A DNA stretch of 64,000 nt, from contig DDTH01000011.1 in NCBI GenBank assembly GCA_002344055.1, forward strand, positions 235,748 through 299,747, written 5' to 3'. The notes below the pieces were generated by a model, which saw nothing but the letters and a program-made list of their open reading frames with translations, made no database searches and was not told where the DNA came from. Made by a program: the position numbers and the translations under genes. Below, piece after piece: positions 50,389-58,893 of the stretch (position 1 is its first letter; each line of letters starts with the position of its first letter). The stretch comes from Sphingomonadales bacterium UBA2369. GTDB taxonomy: Bacteria; Pseudomonadota; Alphaproteobacteria; Sphingomonadales; Sphingomonadaceae.

Positions 50389-51432
50389 GTGACCGATCCA
50401 ACCAGCATCACCATCCGCCGCCCCGACGACTGGCATGTTCATCTCCGCGACGGCGCGATGCTCGAGGCGGTGGCGGGCTATACGGCGCGGCAATTCGCGC
50501 GGGCGATCGTGATGCCGAACCTGGCGCCACCGGTGACGGCTGTCGCGGCGGCCGCGGCCTATCGCGACCGCATCATGGCGGCATTGCCGGCGGGCGCGGC
50601 CTTCACGCCGCTGATGACCTGCTACCTCACCGACGATGCCGATGCCGACGAGATTGCGCGCGGCCATGCCGAGGGTGTGTTCACGGCGGCCAAGCTCTAT
50701 CCCGCCAACGCCACCACCAACAGCGCGCACGGCGTCACCGACATTCGCAACATCATGGCCGTGCTGGAGCGCATGCAGGCGATCGGCATGCCCTTGCTTG
50801 TGCATGGCGAGGTGACGGACCCCGAGGTGGACGTGTTCGACCGCGAGGCGGTATTTGTCGAGCGCATCCTTGCCCCGCTCGTGCGCGATCTGCCCGGGCT
50901 GAAGATCGTGTTCGAGCATATCACCACGGCAGAGGCGGTCGCGTTCGTGGAAGGCTCGGGACCGAACATCGCCGCGACGGTGACGCCGCAGCATGTGATC
51001 ATCAACCGCAATGCCCTGTTCGCCGGGGGCCTCAGGCCGCACGCTTACTGCCTGCCGGTCGTGAAGCGCGAGCGGCACCGGCTGGCGGTGCGCAAGGCCG
51101 CGACTTCCGGCTCGCCGAAATTCTTCCTGGGCACCGACAGCGCGCCGCACGCCATCGGGAAGAAGGAACAGGATTGCGGCTGCGCCGGCATCTTCAACGC
51201 GCCTTATGCGCTGGAAACCTATGCCGAGGTGTTCGATGCGGACGGCGCGCTCGACCATTTCGAGGGTTTCGCCTCGATCCACGGCCCGGCTTTTTACGGC
51301 CTGAAGCTGAACGAGGATCGCGTCACCCTGCGCCGGGCGGAAACGAAAGTGCCGGACAGCCTTCCGGCCGCCGGCACGCAGGTTGTTCCGTTCAAGTCAG
51401 GCGAAACGCTCGCTTGGGCGTTCGGAGGCTGA
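50389..51432 (+). CDS. pyrC: Dihydroorotase (PyrC, type II)
   Basis: 347 aa from a GTG at 50389, preceded by AGGGAGG. Metal ligands: DDWHVHLRDG (two His), TAAKLYPANATTNS (the carbamylated Lys), LLVHGEVTD and FEHITT (His), and FLGTDSAPH (Asp). It closes carbamoyl aspartate to dihydroorotate in pyrimidine synthesis. It is monocistronic here. Confidence 0.95.
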   Translation: MTDPTSITIRRPDDWHVHLRDGAMLEAVAGYTARQFARAIVMPNLAPPVTAVAAAAAYRDRIMAALPAGAAFTPLMTCYLTDDADADEIARGHAEGVFTAAKLYPANATTNSAHGVTDIRNIMAVLERMQAIGMPLLVHGEVTDPEVDVFDREAVFVERILAPLVRDLPGLKIVFEHITTAEAVAFVEGSGPNIAATVTPQHVIINRNALFAGGLRPHAYCLPVVKRERHRLAVRKAATSGSPKFFLGTDSAPHAIGKKEQDCGCAGIFNAPYALETYAEVFDADGALDHFEGFASIHGPAFYGLKLNEDRVTLRRAETKVPDSLPAAGTQVVPFKSGETLAWAFGG

Positions 51433-51443
51433 GATCATTCCGC

Positions 51444-51503
51444 GCTCCGGCGAAGGCCGGAGCCGTGGAGGCATATCCCCAACGCTCCGGCCTTCGCCGG
51501 AGC
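51444..51503. repeat. Double palindrome after pyrC, likely terminator
   Basis: GCTCCGGCGAAGGCCGGAGC (51444-51463) and GCTCCGGCCTTCGCCGGAGC (51484-51503) are each near-palindromes and reverse complements of one another. They lie between the convergent pyrC and eipA genes and could end both. Confidence 0.8.
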
Positions 51504-51528
51504 ACAGCTTCAGCTTACCTGGATCAAT

Positions 51529-52302
51529 TTAGAAAGGCAGCCAACGATTGCGCTCGCTGAAGCGCAGATAGTTCGCGTTCACGCCCAGCCGCACGCCGAC
51601 GCCCAGCCGGATCGGGATCAGCACCACGTCGCCGCGCCGCAAATAGGTCGCGGTGAAGCCGCCGACGAAATAGGCGCGCCCCTCGCCGCCGACATAGCGG
51701 CGGTAGATCTGCTGCGAATCGCGGAGGTTGTAGACGAGGATGAAGACCTTGCTGGCGTCCGCGCCGACGTCGAAGCCGACCGATGGCCCGCGCCAGTAGA
51801 CGGTGCGGTCGCCATCCAGCCGGTGGCGCATCACCCCCGAACCCCAGCGGGCGCCGAGGATGAAGGCGCCGCTCGCCTCCTCGCCGGCGATATAGGCGAT
51901 CGGCTCGCCCTGATCCTTCAAGATATCCTCGATGATCCCGGCCAACCCCTCGGCGCCGCTGCCGAACACGCCGGTGGCGGCGGAGAAGATGTCCTCACGC
52001 GGCACCGTCGCCGAAGCCTGGGTGGTCCCGGTGGTGGTCATCTCGCCGCTGAAGCCGGGGACGGCACTGCCTTGCGCGGGTGTGCGCGCCTCGGCCGGGG
52101 CCTCGATCGGCGCCCATTCCTGCTGCGGCTCATATTGCGGTTCGGAGCGGGGCGTTTCGACCGGCTGCCATTCGTCCGCTTCCTCCGGCTGCCAGGCGGA
52201 GCCGGTGTCGGGGTCCACGCTGGAAATCTGTGCGAAGGCAGCCGTCGGCGCGGCGAGCGCGAGAGCGGCGAAGGCGGCGAAACGGACGAGCGCCTGTCTC
52301 AT
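51529..52302 (-). CDS. eipA: EipA family envelope protein (DUF1134)
   Basis: 257 aa. Signal peptide (residues 1-24, AAFAQ). A Glu/Pro/Gln-rich low-complexity linker (about 30-95) precedes DUF1134: AYIAGEEASGAFILGARWG, VGFDVGADASKVFILVYNL and YRRYVGGEGRAYFVGGFTATY. EipA is a periplasmic beta-barrel in Brucella and Caulobacter needed for envelope integrity. The linker is longer than in those. Confidence 0.9.
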   Translation of the reverse strand: MRQALVRFAAFAALALAAPTAAFAQISSVDPDTGSAWQPEEADEWQPVETPRSEPQYEPQQEWAPIEAPAEARTPAQGSAVPGFSGEMTTTGTTQASATVPREDIFSAATGVFGSGAEGLAGIIEDILKDQGEPIAYIAGEEASGAFILGARWGSGVMRHRLDGDRTVYWRGPSVGFDVGADASKVFILVYNLRDSQQIYRRYVGGEGRAYFVGGFTATYLRRGDVVLIPIRLGVGVRLGVNANYLRFSERNRWLPF

Positions 52303-52452
52303 GGCGTAGGGGACCCCCGGGAATTGGACACGTGAAACTCGGTCGCCGAGGGGAACATTTCTTTGCTTTCAAGTCGATGAACGAGCGCCGAGGCGAGTCG
52401 CTTTCGCGGCGAGGCGAGTCCGTGGGGCGGTAAACAACCGTCTTCGAGACAG

Positions 52453-52480
52453 TTGAACCGCGGCGAAGCCATGCCTATAG
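52453..52480 (+). promoter_or_regulatory. Promoter of tRNA-Ser(GCT)
   Basis: TTGAAC (52453-52458) and CTATAG (52475-52480) with 16-bp spacing, about 20 bases before the tRNA 5' end. The distance suits a short leader. The call rests on pattern only. Confidence 0.5.
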
Positions 52481-52500
52481 GCGTCCGTCCAAGCCGGCCC

Positions 52501-52590
52501 GGAGACGTGGGTGAGTGGCTGAAACCAACGCTTTGCTAAAGCGTCATACGGGAAACTGTATCGAGGGTTCGAATCCCTCCGTCTCCGCCA
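52501..52590 (+). tRNA. tRNA-Ser(GCT)
   Basis: 90 nt class II tRNA: acceptor GGAGACG/CGTCTCC, D-arm, anticodon loop TTTGCTAAA (anticodon GCT), a long variable arm, T-arm GAGGG-TTCGAAT-CCCTC, discriminator G and encoded CCA. Confidence 0.95.
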
Positions 52591-52722
52591 CCTTTCGCCA
52601 GAGTCCGCCCGCGCGCCAATATCGCAGCGCGCTATGCCGGCTGATGCCCGAATATTATTGTTTCATTGACCGTTGCCGCGCACGATGCGAAAGTACCATC
52701 CAAGTAATCAAGGGTATTTTGC

Positions 52723-53220
52723 ATGCGGAATGCGTCAGCCAAGGGAGTATTCAGCTTCCTCATTCACGATGTTTCGCGGATGCGCCGGACATTTTTCGAT
52801 CAGGCACTGAAACCGTTGGGGATCACTCGCGCACAATGGTGGGCGCTGAGCAATATTGCCCGTCATGCCGAAGAAGGCATGATCCAGACTGAACTGGCGA
52901 ACCTCCTGGAGACCGGGAAAGTCAGCGTCGGCGGCCTGATCGACCGGCTCGAGGATGCGGGCCTCGTCTATCGCCAGTCTGACAAGAAGGACCGCCGCGT
53001 CAAGCGCATCTGTATCACCGAAAAGGGTCGTGGCGCGCTCGATCATATCGCCGTCGTGACCGACGAGCTGGACGAACTTGTCTTTGCGGACATTCCAGAA
53101 GACGAATTGGCCGCCGCGTCGGACGTGATCTCGCGCGTGAAGCAGAATATCCGCGCGGCGCTGAGCGCGAAGGCGCCGGCCGCGAGACTTTCCGGCGGCG
53201 AATTCTCCCCTTCGCACTGA
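52723..53220 (+). CDS. MarR-family transcriptional regulator
   Basis: 165 aa. Winged-helix layout: ITRAQWWALSNIARHAEEGM, TELANLLETGKVSVGGLIDRL (recognition helix) and the wing KKDRRVKRICITEKGRGALD. A TTGACC lies near 52666-52671, but no convincing operator is seen. It may regulate the DMT transporter that follows after 53 bases. Ligand unknown. Confidence 0.92.
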   Translation: MRNASAKGVFSFLIHDVSRMRRTFFDQALKPLGITRAQWWALSNIARHAEEGMIQTELANLLETGKVSVGGLIDRLEDAGLVYRQSDKKDRRVKRICITEKGRGALDHIAVVTDELDELVFADIPEDELAAASDVISRVKQNIRAALSAKAPAARLSGGEFSPSH

Positions 53221-53273
53221 CCGGGGCAATATCCCGATGGCGCGGCGCGGCCGCTCGCGGCTAGGGGCGGTTC

Positions 53274-54185
53274 ATGCCGCCCGTTCGCAACGCCATCGCC
53301 ATTCCCTTTGCCGCGGGCTGCCTGGGCATCGCGCTGTTTTCGGTCATGGACGCGGTGATGAAGCATCTGGTGCTGGAGATCGGCACCTATAACGCTTTGG
53401 CCTGGCGCAATGGCGCGGGGGCGCTAATCGCCGGCGCCTTCTTTCTCGGCACGCGCAACCGCTGGCCGGGCAAGGCGATCATGCGCATCCATATCACCCG
53501 CGGTCTGGTCGCGACGGTAATGGCGGTTTTGTTCTTCTGGGGCCTGGGCCGCGTGCCGATGGCCCAGGCGATCGCTCTGGCCTTCATCGCGCCGCTGATC
53601 GCCTTGTTTCTCGCCGCGATTCTGCTCGGCGAGAAGATCGAGCGGCGAGCGATCGGCGCGTCCCTGCTGGGCCTTGCGGGTGTCGTGGTGATTTTCGTCG
53701 GGCAGGCGGAGGCCGATCTGGGGCCGGAGGCGCTGGCGGGGTCGATCGCCATTCTCTGCTCGGCGGTGCTTTACGCCTACAACATCATCCTGATGCGGCG
53801 GCAGGCACAGGTCGCGAACCCGGTCGAGGTCGCCTTCTTCATGAGCGGCATCACGGCTTTGGTGCTGGCGCTCGCCGCGCCAGTGCTGGGCGAAGTGCCT
53901 GCCCTGGAACATTGGCCGCTGATCCTGCTGGGCGCGGTGCTTGCCTTCGGTTCGCTCGTGCTGCTCGCCTGGGCCTATGCTCGTGCAGAGGCGCAGCATC
54001 TGGCGCCGGTGGAATATACCAGCTTCATCTGGGCGGCTTTGCTCGGCTGGTTCATCTTCGCCGAGCCGGTCGGCTGGTTCACTTTGGCGGGCGCGGTCCT
54101 GATCGTGATCGCCTGCCTGATCGCCGCCAGCCGCCGCGTGCCGGACCCGGTGACGCAGGCGGAAACGGGCATTCCAGGCGGCTGA
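53274..54185 (+). CDS. EamA/DMT-family transporter
   Basis: 303 aa with about ten membrane helices forming two EamA repeats (about 12-140 and 150-290). VMDAVMKHL, ALAWRNGAGALIAG and VEYTSFIWAALLGWFIFAEP are the usual motifs. It probably exports amino acids or drugs; substrate unknown. It follows the MarR gene in the same direction. Confidence 0.9.
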   Translation: MPPVRNAIAIPFAAGCLGIALFSVMDAVMKHLVLEIGTYNALAWRNGAGALIAGAFFLGTRNRWPGKAIMRIHITRGLVATVMAVLFFWGLGRVPMAQAIALAFIAPLIALFLAAILLGEKIERRAIGASLLGLAGVVVIFVGQAEADLGPEALAGSIAILCSAVLYAYNIILMRRQAQVANPVEVAFFMSGITALVLALAAPVLGEVPALEHWPLILLGAVLAFGSLVLLAWAYARAEAQHLAPVEYTSFIWAALLGWFIFAEPVGWFTLAGAVLIVIACLIAASRRVPDPVTQAETGIPGG

Positions 54186-54244
54186 GCGGGTTGCGCCGCG
54201 CGGCTCTTGCCGGGATGATGGGAGGGGGGCCGAGGAGAGAAACG

Positions 54245-55702
54245 ATGCCACGTTCCGACGACCTGGATCCCGAAGGCCAGCGCCTGCCGGTCAAGATCGA
54301 CACGGCGAGCAATGGCGAGTTCATGCCGCGGCCGCTGAACCCGAAGCAACGGCTGGCCAACAGGCTCGCGCACGAGGCCGCGGACGAGGGCGCCAAGGCG
54401 CTCGGCCTGTCGCGGCGGGCCTTTCTGGTCTCGGCGGCTGGCGCGGCGTCGACGCTCGCCGCCTGCAACGCCGCCAACCCGAATGCCGGCGGCGCGTTCA
54501 ATATCCCGAAGGAGGCGACGCGCGACAACCAGCTGGCGCAGGCCACGATCGGCGGCGACGAATTCATCTTCGACGTGCAGACCCATTGCGTCGAACCCTC
54601 CGGCCGCTGGGCGCAGGGCGCGGACGGGGAGCGCTGGCGCCGCACTTTGACCCAGGTGTTCGGGCAGGCGAGCAAATGCGTCGGCGGCAATTTCGACTGC
54701 TATTCTGCGCAGATGCTGGCGAAGGAAGTGTTCCTGGACGCCGACACCGATGTCGCCGTGGTCTCCGCGCTCTGGGGCCAGCCCAATCCGACCCCGATCG
54801 ACTATGCCGCCGAGGCGCGCGAGATCATCGAGGCGACCGGCGGCGACGGCGCCCGCTGCCTGATCCACGGCGGCGTCTTCCCGCAGGAGCCGGGCGAGAT
54901 CGAGGCGATGGACGAGAAGGTGCAGCGCTACCGCGCCAATGCCTGGAAGCTCTATCCGCAATATGGCTCGAATGGCCGCGGCATCTGGCTGCACGAGGAC
55001 GATCATGCGAACCGCTTCTATGAGAAAGCGCGTTCGCTCGGGGTGACGACGGTCGCGGTGCACAAGGGGATTCCGCTCGGCAATCTGGAATATGAATATT
55101 CAAGCCCGCGCGACATGGGGCCGGCGGCGGTCGCCAATCCCGACATCAATTTCCTCGTCTATCATTCGGGGATGGAGGGGCGGTATCCGGAGGGCGCCTA
55201 CAATCCGGACGCGCCGCAGGGCGTGGACCGGCTGATCAAGTCGCATCAGGATGCGGGCCTCAGGCCCAATCAGGGCAATCTCTATGCCGAGCTCGGCTCG
55301 GTCTGGCGGCATGTGATGAGCCGGCCAGACCAGGCCGTGCACCTGATGGGCAAATTGCTCAAATATTTCGGCGAGGAGCGGATCATGTGGGGCACCGATT
55401 CCATCTGGTACGGCTCGCCGCAGGACCAGATTCAGGCCTTCCGCACCTTCGAAATCTCCGAGGAATATCAGGAGCGCTACGGCTATCCGGCCCTCACCCC
55501 CGAAGCGAAGCGCAGGATTTTCGGCCTGAACGGCGCGCGGATTTACGGGATCGACGTCGCCGCCCTGCACGGCACGGGCGAGCTGGCGCGACGACGGGCG
55601 GAATATCGCGCCGCGCCCAATCCCAGCTTCGCCACGTTCGGCCCGAAGACCCGCCGCGAGTTCCTCGCGATTCGGGACGCACATCACGGCGTGCCGGGAT
55701 GA
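54245..55702 (+). CDS. Tat-type amidohydrolase (Amidohydro_2)
   Basis: 485 aa. An N-terminal hydrophilic part of about 50 residues is followed by LSRRAFLVSAAGAASTLAAC, a twin-arginine signal with a lipobox-like end (C74). FDVQTHCVEP gives the two metal-site positions of metal-dependent hydrolases (one Cys or His variant), and later FLVYHSGMEG and IMWGTDSIWYG supply His and Asp. Decarboxylase-like members share this fold. Substrate unknown. Confidence 0.85.
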   Translation: MPRSDDLDPEGQRLPVKIDTASNGEFMPRPLNPKQRLANRLAHEAADEGAKALGLSRRAFLVSAAGAASTLAACNAANPNAGGAFNIPKEATRDNQLAQATIGGDEFIFDVQTHCVEPSGRWAQGADGERWRRTLTQVFGQASKCVGGNFDCYSAQMLAKEVFLDADTDVAVVSALWGQPNPTPIDYAAEAREIIEATGGDGARCLIHGGVFPQEPGEIEAMDEKVQRYRANAWKLYPQYGSNGRGIWLHEDDHANRFYEKARSLGVTTVAVHKGIPLGNLEYEYSSPRDMGPAAVANPDINFLVYHSGMEGRYPEGAYNPDAPQGVDRLIKSHQDAGLRPNQGNLYAELGSVWRHVMSRPDQAVHLMGKLLKYFGEERIMWGTDSIWYGSPQDQIQAFRTFEISEEYQERYGYPALTPEAKRRIFGLNGARIYGIDVAALHGTGELARRRAEYRAAPNPSFATFGPKTRREFLAIRDAHHGVPG

Positions 55703-56067
55703 GTGTGGACGAGGGCCTGATCGACTGGATCAGGGAGGCGCTGGAGCCGCTCGGCACGGTAACGAAGCGGCCGATGATGGGTGGCGCGACGCTCTATCTG
55801 GACGGCGTGACCTTCGCGATCATCGGCCTCGACCAATTCTGGCTGAAGGCGGACGCGGAAACGGATGCGGTCTGGGACGCGGCCGGATGCGAGAGGTTCA
55901 GCTACACCTTCAAGGACGGCCGCACCGGGACGATGAACTATCGCCGCGCCCCGGACGAGGTGCATGACGATGCCGGCGTCCTCCTGCAGTGGGCCGCGCT
56001 GGCGCTGGAGGCCGGCCGCCGCGCCGCCGCGAAGAAGAAGCCGAAGCGCAAGGCCGCGAAGACCTGA
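55699..56067 (+). CDS. TfoX N-terminal domain protein
   Basis: 122 aa from ATG 55699, which overlaps the amidohydrolase stop (ATGA). The domain MGGATLYLDGVTFAIIGLD, WLKAD and FSYTFKDGRTGTMNYRRAPD is the TfoX-N fold. The C-terminal TfoX domain is missing, as in many short homologues, and the tail is Lys-rich. No evidence for a role in competence here. Confidence 0.88.
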   Translation: MSVDEGLIDWIREALEPLGTVTKRPMMGGATLYLDGVTFAIIGLDQFWLKADAETDAVWDAAGCERFSYTFKDGRTGTMNYRRAPDEVHDDAGVLLQWAALALEAGRRAAAKKKPKRKAAKT

Positions 56068-56124
56068 GCCACGGCTTGCCCTTGCCCGAACCCGCTGATA
56101 ATGGCCCGGTCCTTCCGGAAGCGT

Positions 56125-56200
56125 GCCGCTTTAGCTCAGCCGGTAGAGCACATCATTCGTAATGATGGGGTCAGGTGTTCGAGTCACCTAAGCGGCACCA
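56125..56200 (+). tRNA. tRNA-Thr(CGT)
   Basis: 76 nt: acceptor GCCGCTT/AAGCGGC, D-arm GCTCAGCCGGTAGAGC, anticodon loop TTCGTAA (CGT), T-arm with TTCGAGT, discriminator A, encoded CCA. A GATAAT at 56097-56102 is a likely -10. The next 238 bases hold no supported gene. Confidence 0.95.
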
Positions 56201-56438
56201 CTCCCCTCAGATGGACGCTACGCCGCTTGCCTGCGGACAGCACTTGATCCTTGGTTTCGCGAGGGGCCTGGCGTGAGGCCGCTGTTACCTTCAATTCCTT
56301 GTGCTCGATTGCCCGGCTCGAATTCTCGCGATGGGGCCGCCTTGGGCGGACCGTGTTGGCCACTTCAGCCAGCTCGGAGTGGAACAGAACCCACCGTGAC
56401 GCTAGTGATGAACAGATGATCGAATGTAGCATTTCCGG

Positions 56439-57092
56439 ATGACCGGCGATTTCGGTCGCGCGATCACGCCATTCCATCAATCGGGCGAATTTCTCGACGC
56501 GCATGGCCACCGGGCCATGCTGGATTGGGCGATGGCCAACAGGGAGCGCTTTCAGCCAGCGCTGATCGCCGGCGGCATAGTCGATCCCACTCAGCGCCTT
56601 TGCGAGACGCTCCTGGACTTGGGTCCGATGGAAACCGTGCTGAAGCGCCGGTTCGAAGAAATGCTTCAAACAAGTTGGAAAAACACCCTGATCGGAGAGT
56701 TCCGCCTCGATTCGATCGAACTCAATCTCGCCGCCCATGGCGACGGCGCCCATTTCGCCGCCCACAGGGACACCTTCTCGGGCGAGGCTCGCCTCCATGC
56801 CCGCGAGGCTGGGCATATCCAGCACGACCGCATGCTCAGCGCCGTCTATTATTTCCATCGCGAGCCGAAGGGCTTTTCCGGCGGCGAGCTTCGGCTGCAC
56901 CCCTTTTCCTCAGCCGGCGGGCAAGGCGGCCATGTGGATATCCAGCCCTTGCAGAACAGCGTCGTGGCCTTTCCATCCTTTATCTTCCACGAGGTCCGGC
57001 CGGTTCACTGTCCGAGCCAGGCGTTTGAAGACTACCGGTTCGCGGTGAATTGCTGGTTCTGCACCGACCTCGAGACTGGCAGCACTCAGTAG
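56439..57092 (+). CDS. 2OG-Fe(II) oxygenase (prolyl-4-hydroxylase type)
   Basis: 217 aa. The double-stranded beta-helix carries H109-x-D111 (FAAHRDTF), H184 (FIFHEVRPV) and a 2-oxoglutarate-binding R200. AVYYFHREPKGFSGGELRL is typical of the P4H/PKHD group. Both metal ligands and the co-substrate Arg are intact, so it is probably active. Substrate unknown. It is next to the sulfotransferase-like gene, convergent, 15 bases apart. Confidence 0.88.
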   Translation: MTGDFGRAITPFHQSGEFLDAHGHRAMLDWAMANRERFQPALIAGGIVDPTQRLCETLLDLGPMETVLKRRFEEMLQTSWKNTLIGEFRLDSIELNLAAHGDGAHFAAHRDTFSGEARLHAREAGHIQHDRMLSAVYYFHREPKGFSGGELRLHPFSSAGGQGGHVDIQPLQNSVVAFPSFIFHEVRPVHCPSQAFEDYRFAVNCWFCTDLETGSTQ

Positions 57093-57107
57093 GCGCTGCC
57101 GCGGTGC

Positions 57108-58148
57108 TTATGTCGAGCGCAGCCTCAACGGTATGCCCGCACGCTCGGCAAAGCCGTGCGCCCAATCCAGAGCGGCTTCGATCTCGGCACCATAAGCGAA
57201 TTTCGCGGCCGCCTCATTCATCCGCCGTGCCGCCGGGTCGAACTTCTCCCCAGGGACCTTGGCCTCCTGCGCGAAGGCCGGGCCTCCGACGATCTCTGAA
57301 AGCATGTCGTCATCAATGTGGAGACCGAACAGATCCCACACTTTGCGCAGTGTAGGGCCGGGAGCGTCGAGCAGGTCGCTCGCTTCCACGACGGCAAAGC
57401 GCTCCGCATAACGACCACCCAGCAAGCGCGCGAAGTGACCCTGCTGCTCGAGCCACAAATATGCCGCCGCCTCGAGGTCCGTGAGCAAGGAGAGGTCCGG
57501 CGCGGGACTCGCCACGCATTGCCCATGCCGCTTGAGGAGCCCGGCCGTTGATCGAACCCATTTGCGACGGGTTGTGCCCCCAAGCGCAATCTTCAGCAGG
57601 TAGAGCGGGAGAGGCGCATACATGATGATTGCGCTGGCCCGCGGCCGAAGCGCGAGCAAGGGTTCGATCAAACTGTTTGCGGAATTGCTGAGCTTCAGAA
57701 TCGTGACCTCGCCGGGACGATGAGGCCGCTGCATCAGGGCGAGAACAGCATCCAATTCAGAGTGGCGATCCGAAGCTCCTTCGGCCGCCGCGAGCAGCAC
57801 GGAAAAATCCGCCAATATCTGTGGCTCTTGCAGGACGGCGGCCACGCCCTCCCTCTCCAGCGCACGCCCCAACAGGGTCGAGCAGCAAAAAGCGGAATGG
57901 AAAATGAAATGGCAATCTCCGGCGGCAAGGGTCGCGGCAGGAGGAAGCGCGCTGATCGGCAGTTCCAGGCGAGGCACCCCGGGATCGACATATCTTGAGT
58001 CGATGAACGGAATTCGCCTCCGCGCGTCCCTCGACAGGCGCACGAACTCGACCATGGTACCGCGTTGCGTGATCCTGTGAGGGAGCCACTCGGGGCTTCC
58101 CATGACGATGGCCGGAGCATCAGGCCCCGGGGCTTGTGCTGACCTCAT
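57108..58148 (-). CDS. Sulfotransferase-like protein
   Basis: 346 aa from ATG 58148. HFIFHSAFCCSTLLGRALE resembles the 5'-phosphosulfate-binding loop of sulfotransferases (P-loop-like), but the Ser/Thr of the usual RSGTT is changed. The rest is helical with HGFAERAGIPL at the end. No signal peptide. Its convergent 2OG oxygenase neighbour suggests a small modification pair, which is inference. Confidence 0.65.
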   Translation of the reverse strand: MRSAQAPGPDAPAIVMGSPEWLPHRITQRGTMVEFVRLSRDARRRIPFIDSRYVDPGVPRLELPISALPPAATLAAGDCHFIFHSAFCCSTLLGRALEREGVAAVLQEPQILADFSVLLAAAEGASDRHSELDAVLALMQRPHRPGEVTILKLSNSANSLIEPLLALRPRASAIIMYAPLPLYLLKIALGGTTRRKWVRSTAGLLKRHGQCVASPAPDLSLLTDLEAAAYLWLEQQGHFARLLGGRYAERFAVVEASDLLDAPGPTLRKVWDLFGLHIDDDMLSEIVGGPAFAQEAKVPGEKFDPAARRMNEAAAKFAYGAEIEAALDWAHGFAERAGIPLRLRST

Positions 58149-58412
58149 GGCGTCACCGCAGCGGACCCAGATGCTCGCCCGGGGGGATCGGCCCGCCAGC
58201 CCGGGCAAGTTCGGCGCCGATCATCGAGGCGCCGGGCCGCAACAACAGATCGAGCCGCCCACCGTCCGCAAACGCTGGCCGAAATCGAATTGGCGCAAAC
58301 TGACCACAGCCGTCTCACTACGCGGGCGGATGGCGGCTCGCAACGGCATGCCGGCGCCGACCGGATCGCCCCGGACGACAGGCCGCTTGCTTTCCAGCCC
58401 TTCTCGCGTCTC

Positions 58413-58772
58413 TCAATAAATCCGCTGCGGCCCGAAATGGCCGCGGGGGGCGGCTTTGCGTTCGTTTTCGGTGAGCTGGTCGATCACCGCACGGTGGATC
58501 GGGGTCGAGAATTCGAAGCCGGCCTTGCCCTCTTCGACCCACACGACGCGGCTCTTCAGCGCCTCGATGCCGGGCAGTTTGAGGTACACGACCTGGCCCT
58601 GTTCGAGCGGCAGGTCGCACTTGGCGGCATAGCCATCGGTCGACAGGTTCAGCACTTCGGCATCGACGATCGCCGCGCCCGGCTCGCGCAGGCTCGCGGC
58701 AAGATTGACGATGCGCCGCTCCGCACGGCGGCCATCCGCGGGGGGGAGCATGGCGAGCTGGCCTTTGTGCAT
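58413..58772 (-). CDS. PilZ-domain protein
   Basis: 119 aa from ATG 58772 (ATG 58817 gives 15 more residues). A PilZ-like RRAERRIVNLAAS with LNLSTDGYAAKCDLPLEQGQ and VVWVEEGKAGFEFSTPIH fits the c-di-GMP-binding motif RxxxR...D/NxSxxG. It is probably a cytoplasmic c-di-GMP effector. The start is uncertain. It diverges from the L,D-transpeptidase gene. Confidence 0.8.
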   Translation of the reverse strand: MHKGQLAMLPPADGRRAERRIVNLAASLREPGAAIVDAEVLNLSTDGYAAKCDLPLEQGQVVYLKLPGIEALKSRVVWVEEGKAGFEFSTPIHRAVIDQLTENERKAAPRGHFGPQRIY

Positions 58773-58893
58773 GGCTGTTCCGTTCAGACACCGGTGGACA
58801 CGCCGCTTATCCGACATGTGCGTTAGGCATTGGTAAACAAGCAAAAGTCGCCGCGCCGGGGGCAAAGAGGGAGCAAAGCGGGGGAGACGCTCG

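Noticed and set aside
52320..52400. GGAAC upstream of tRNA-Ser considered as an EcfG (general stress) promoter
   Set aside because: No CGTT at the needed 16-17 base spacing.
56251..56442. 63-codon frame ending in an ATGA overlap with the 2OG oxygenase start
   Set aside because: It needs a TTG start with no ribosome site, has no recognisable domain, and the region shows no coding periodicity by eye.
58102..58419. 105-codon plus-strand frame between the sulfotransferase-like and PilZ genes
   Set aside because: Arg/Pro/Ser-rich with no motif; it overlaps the start of a better supported gene on the other strand.
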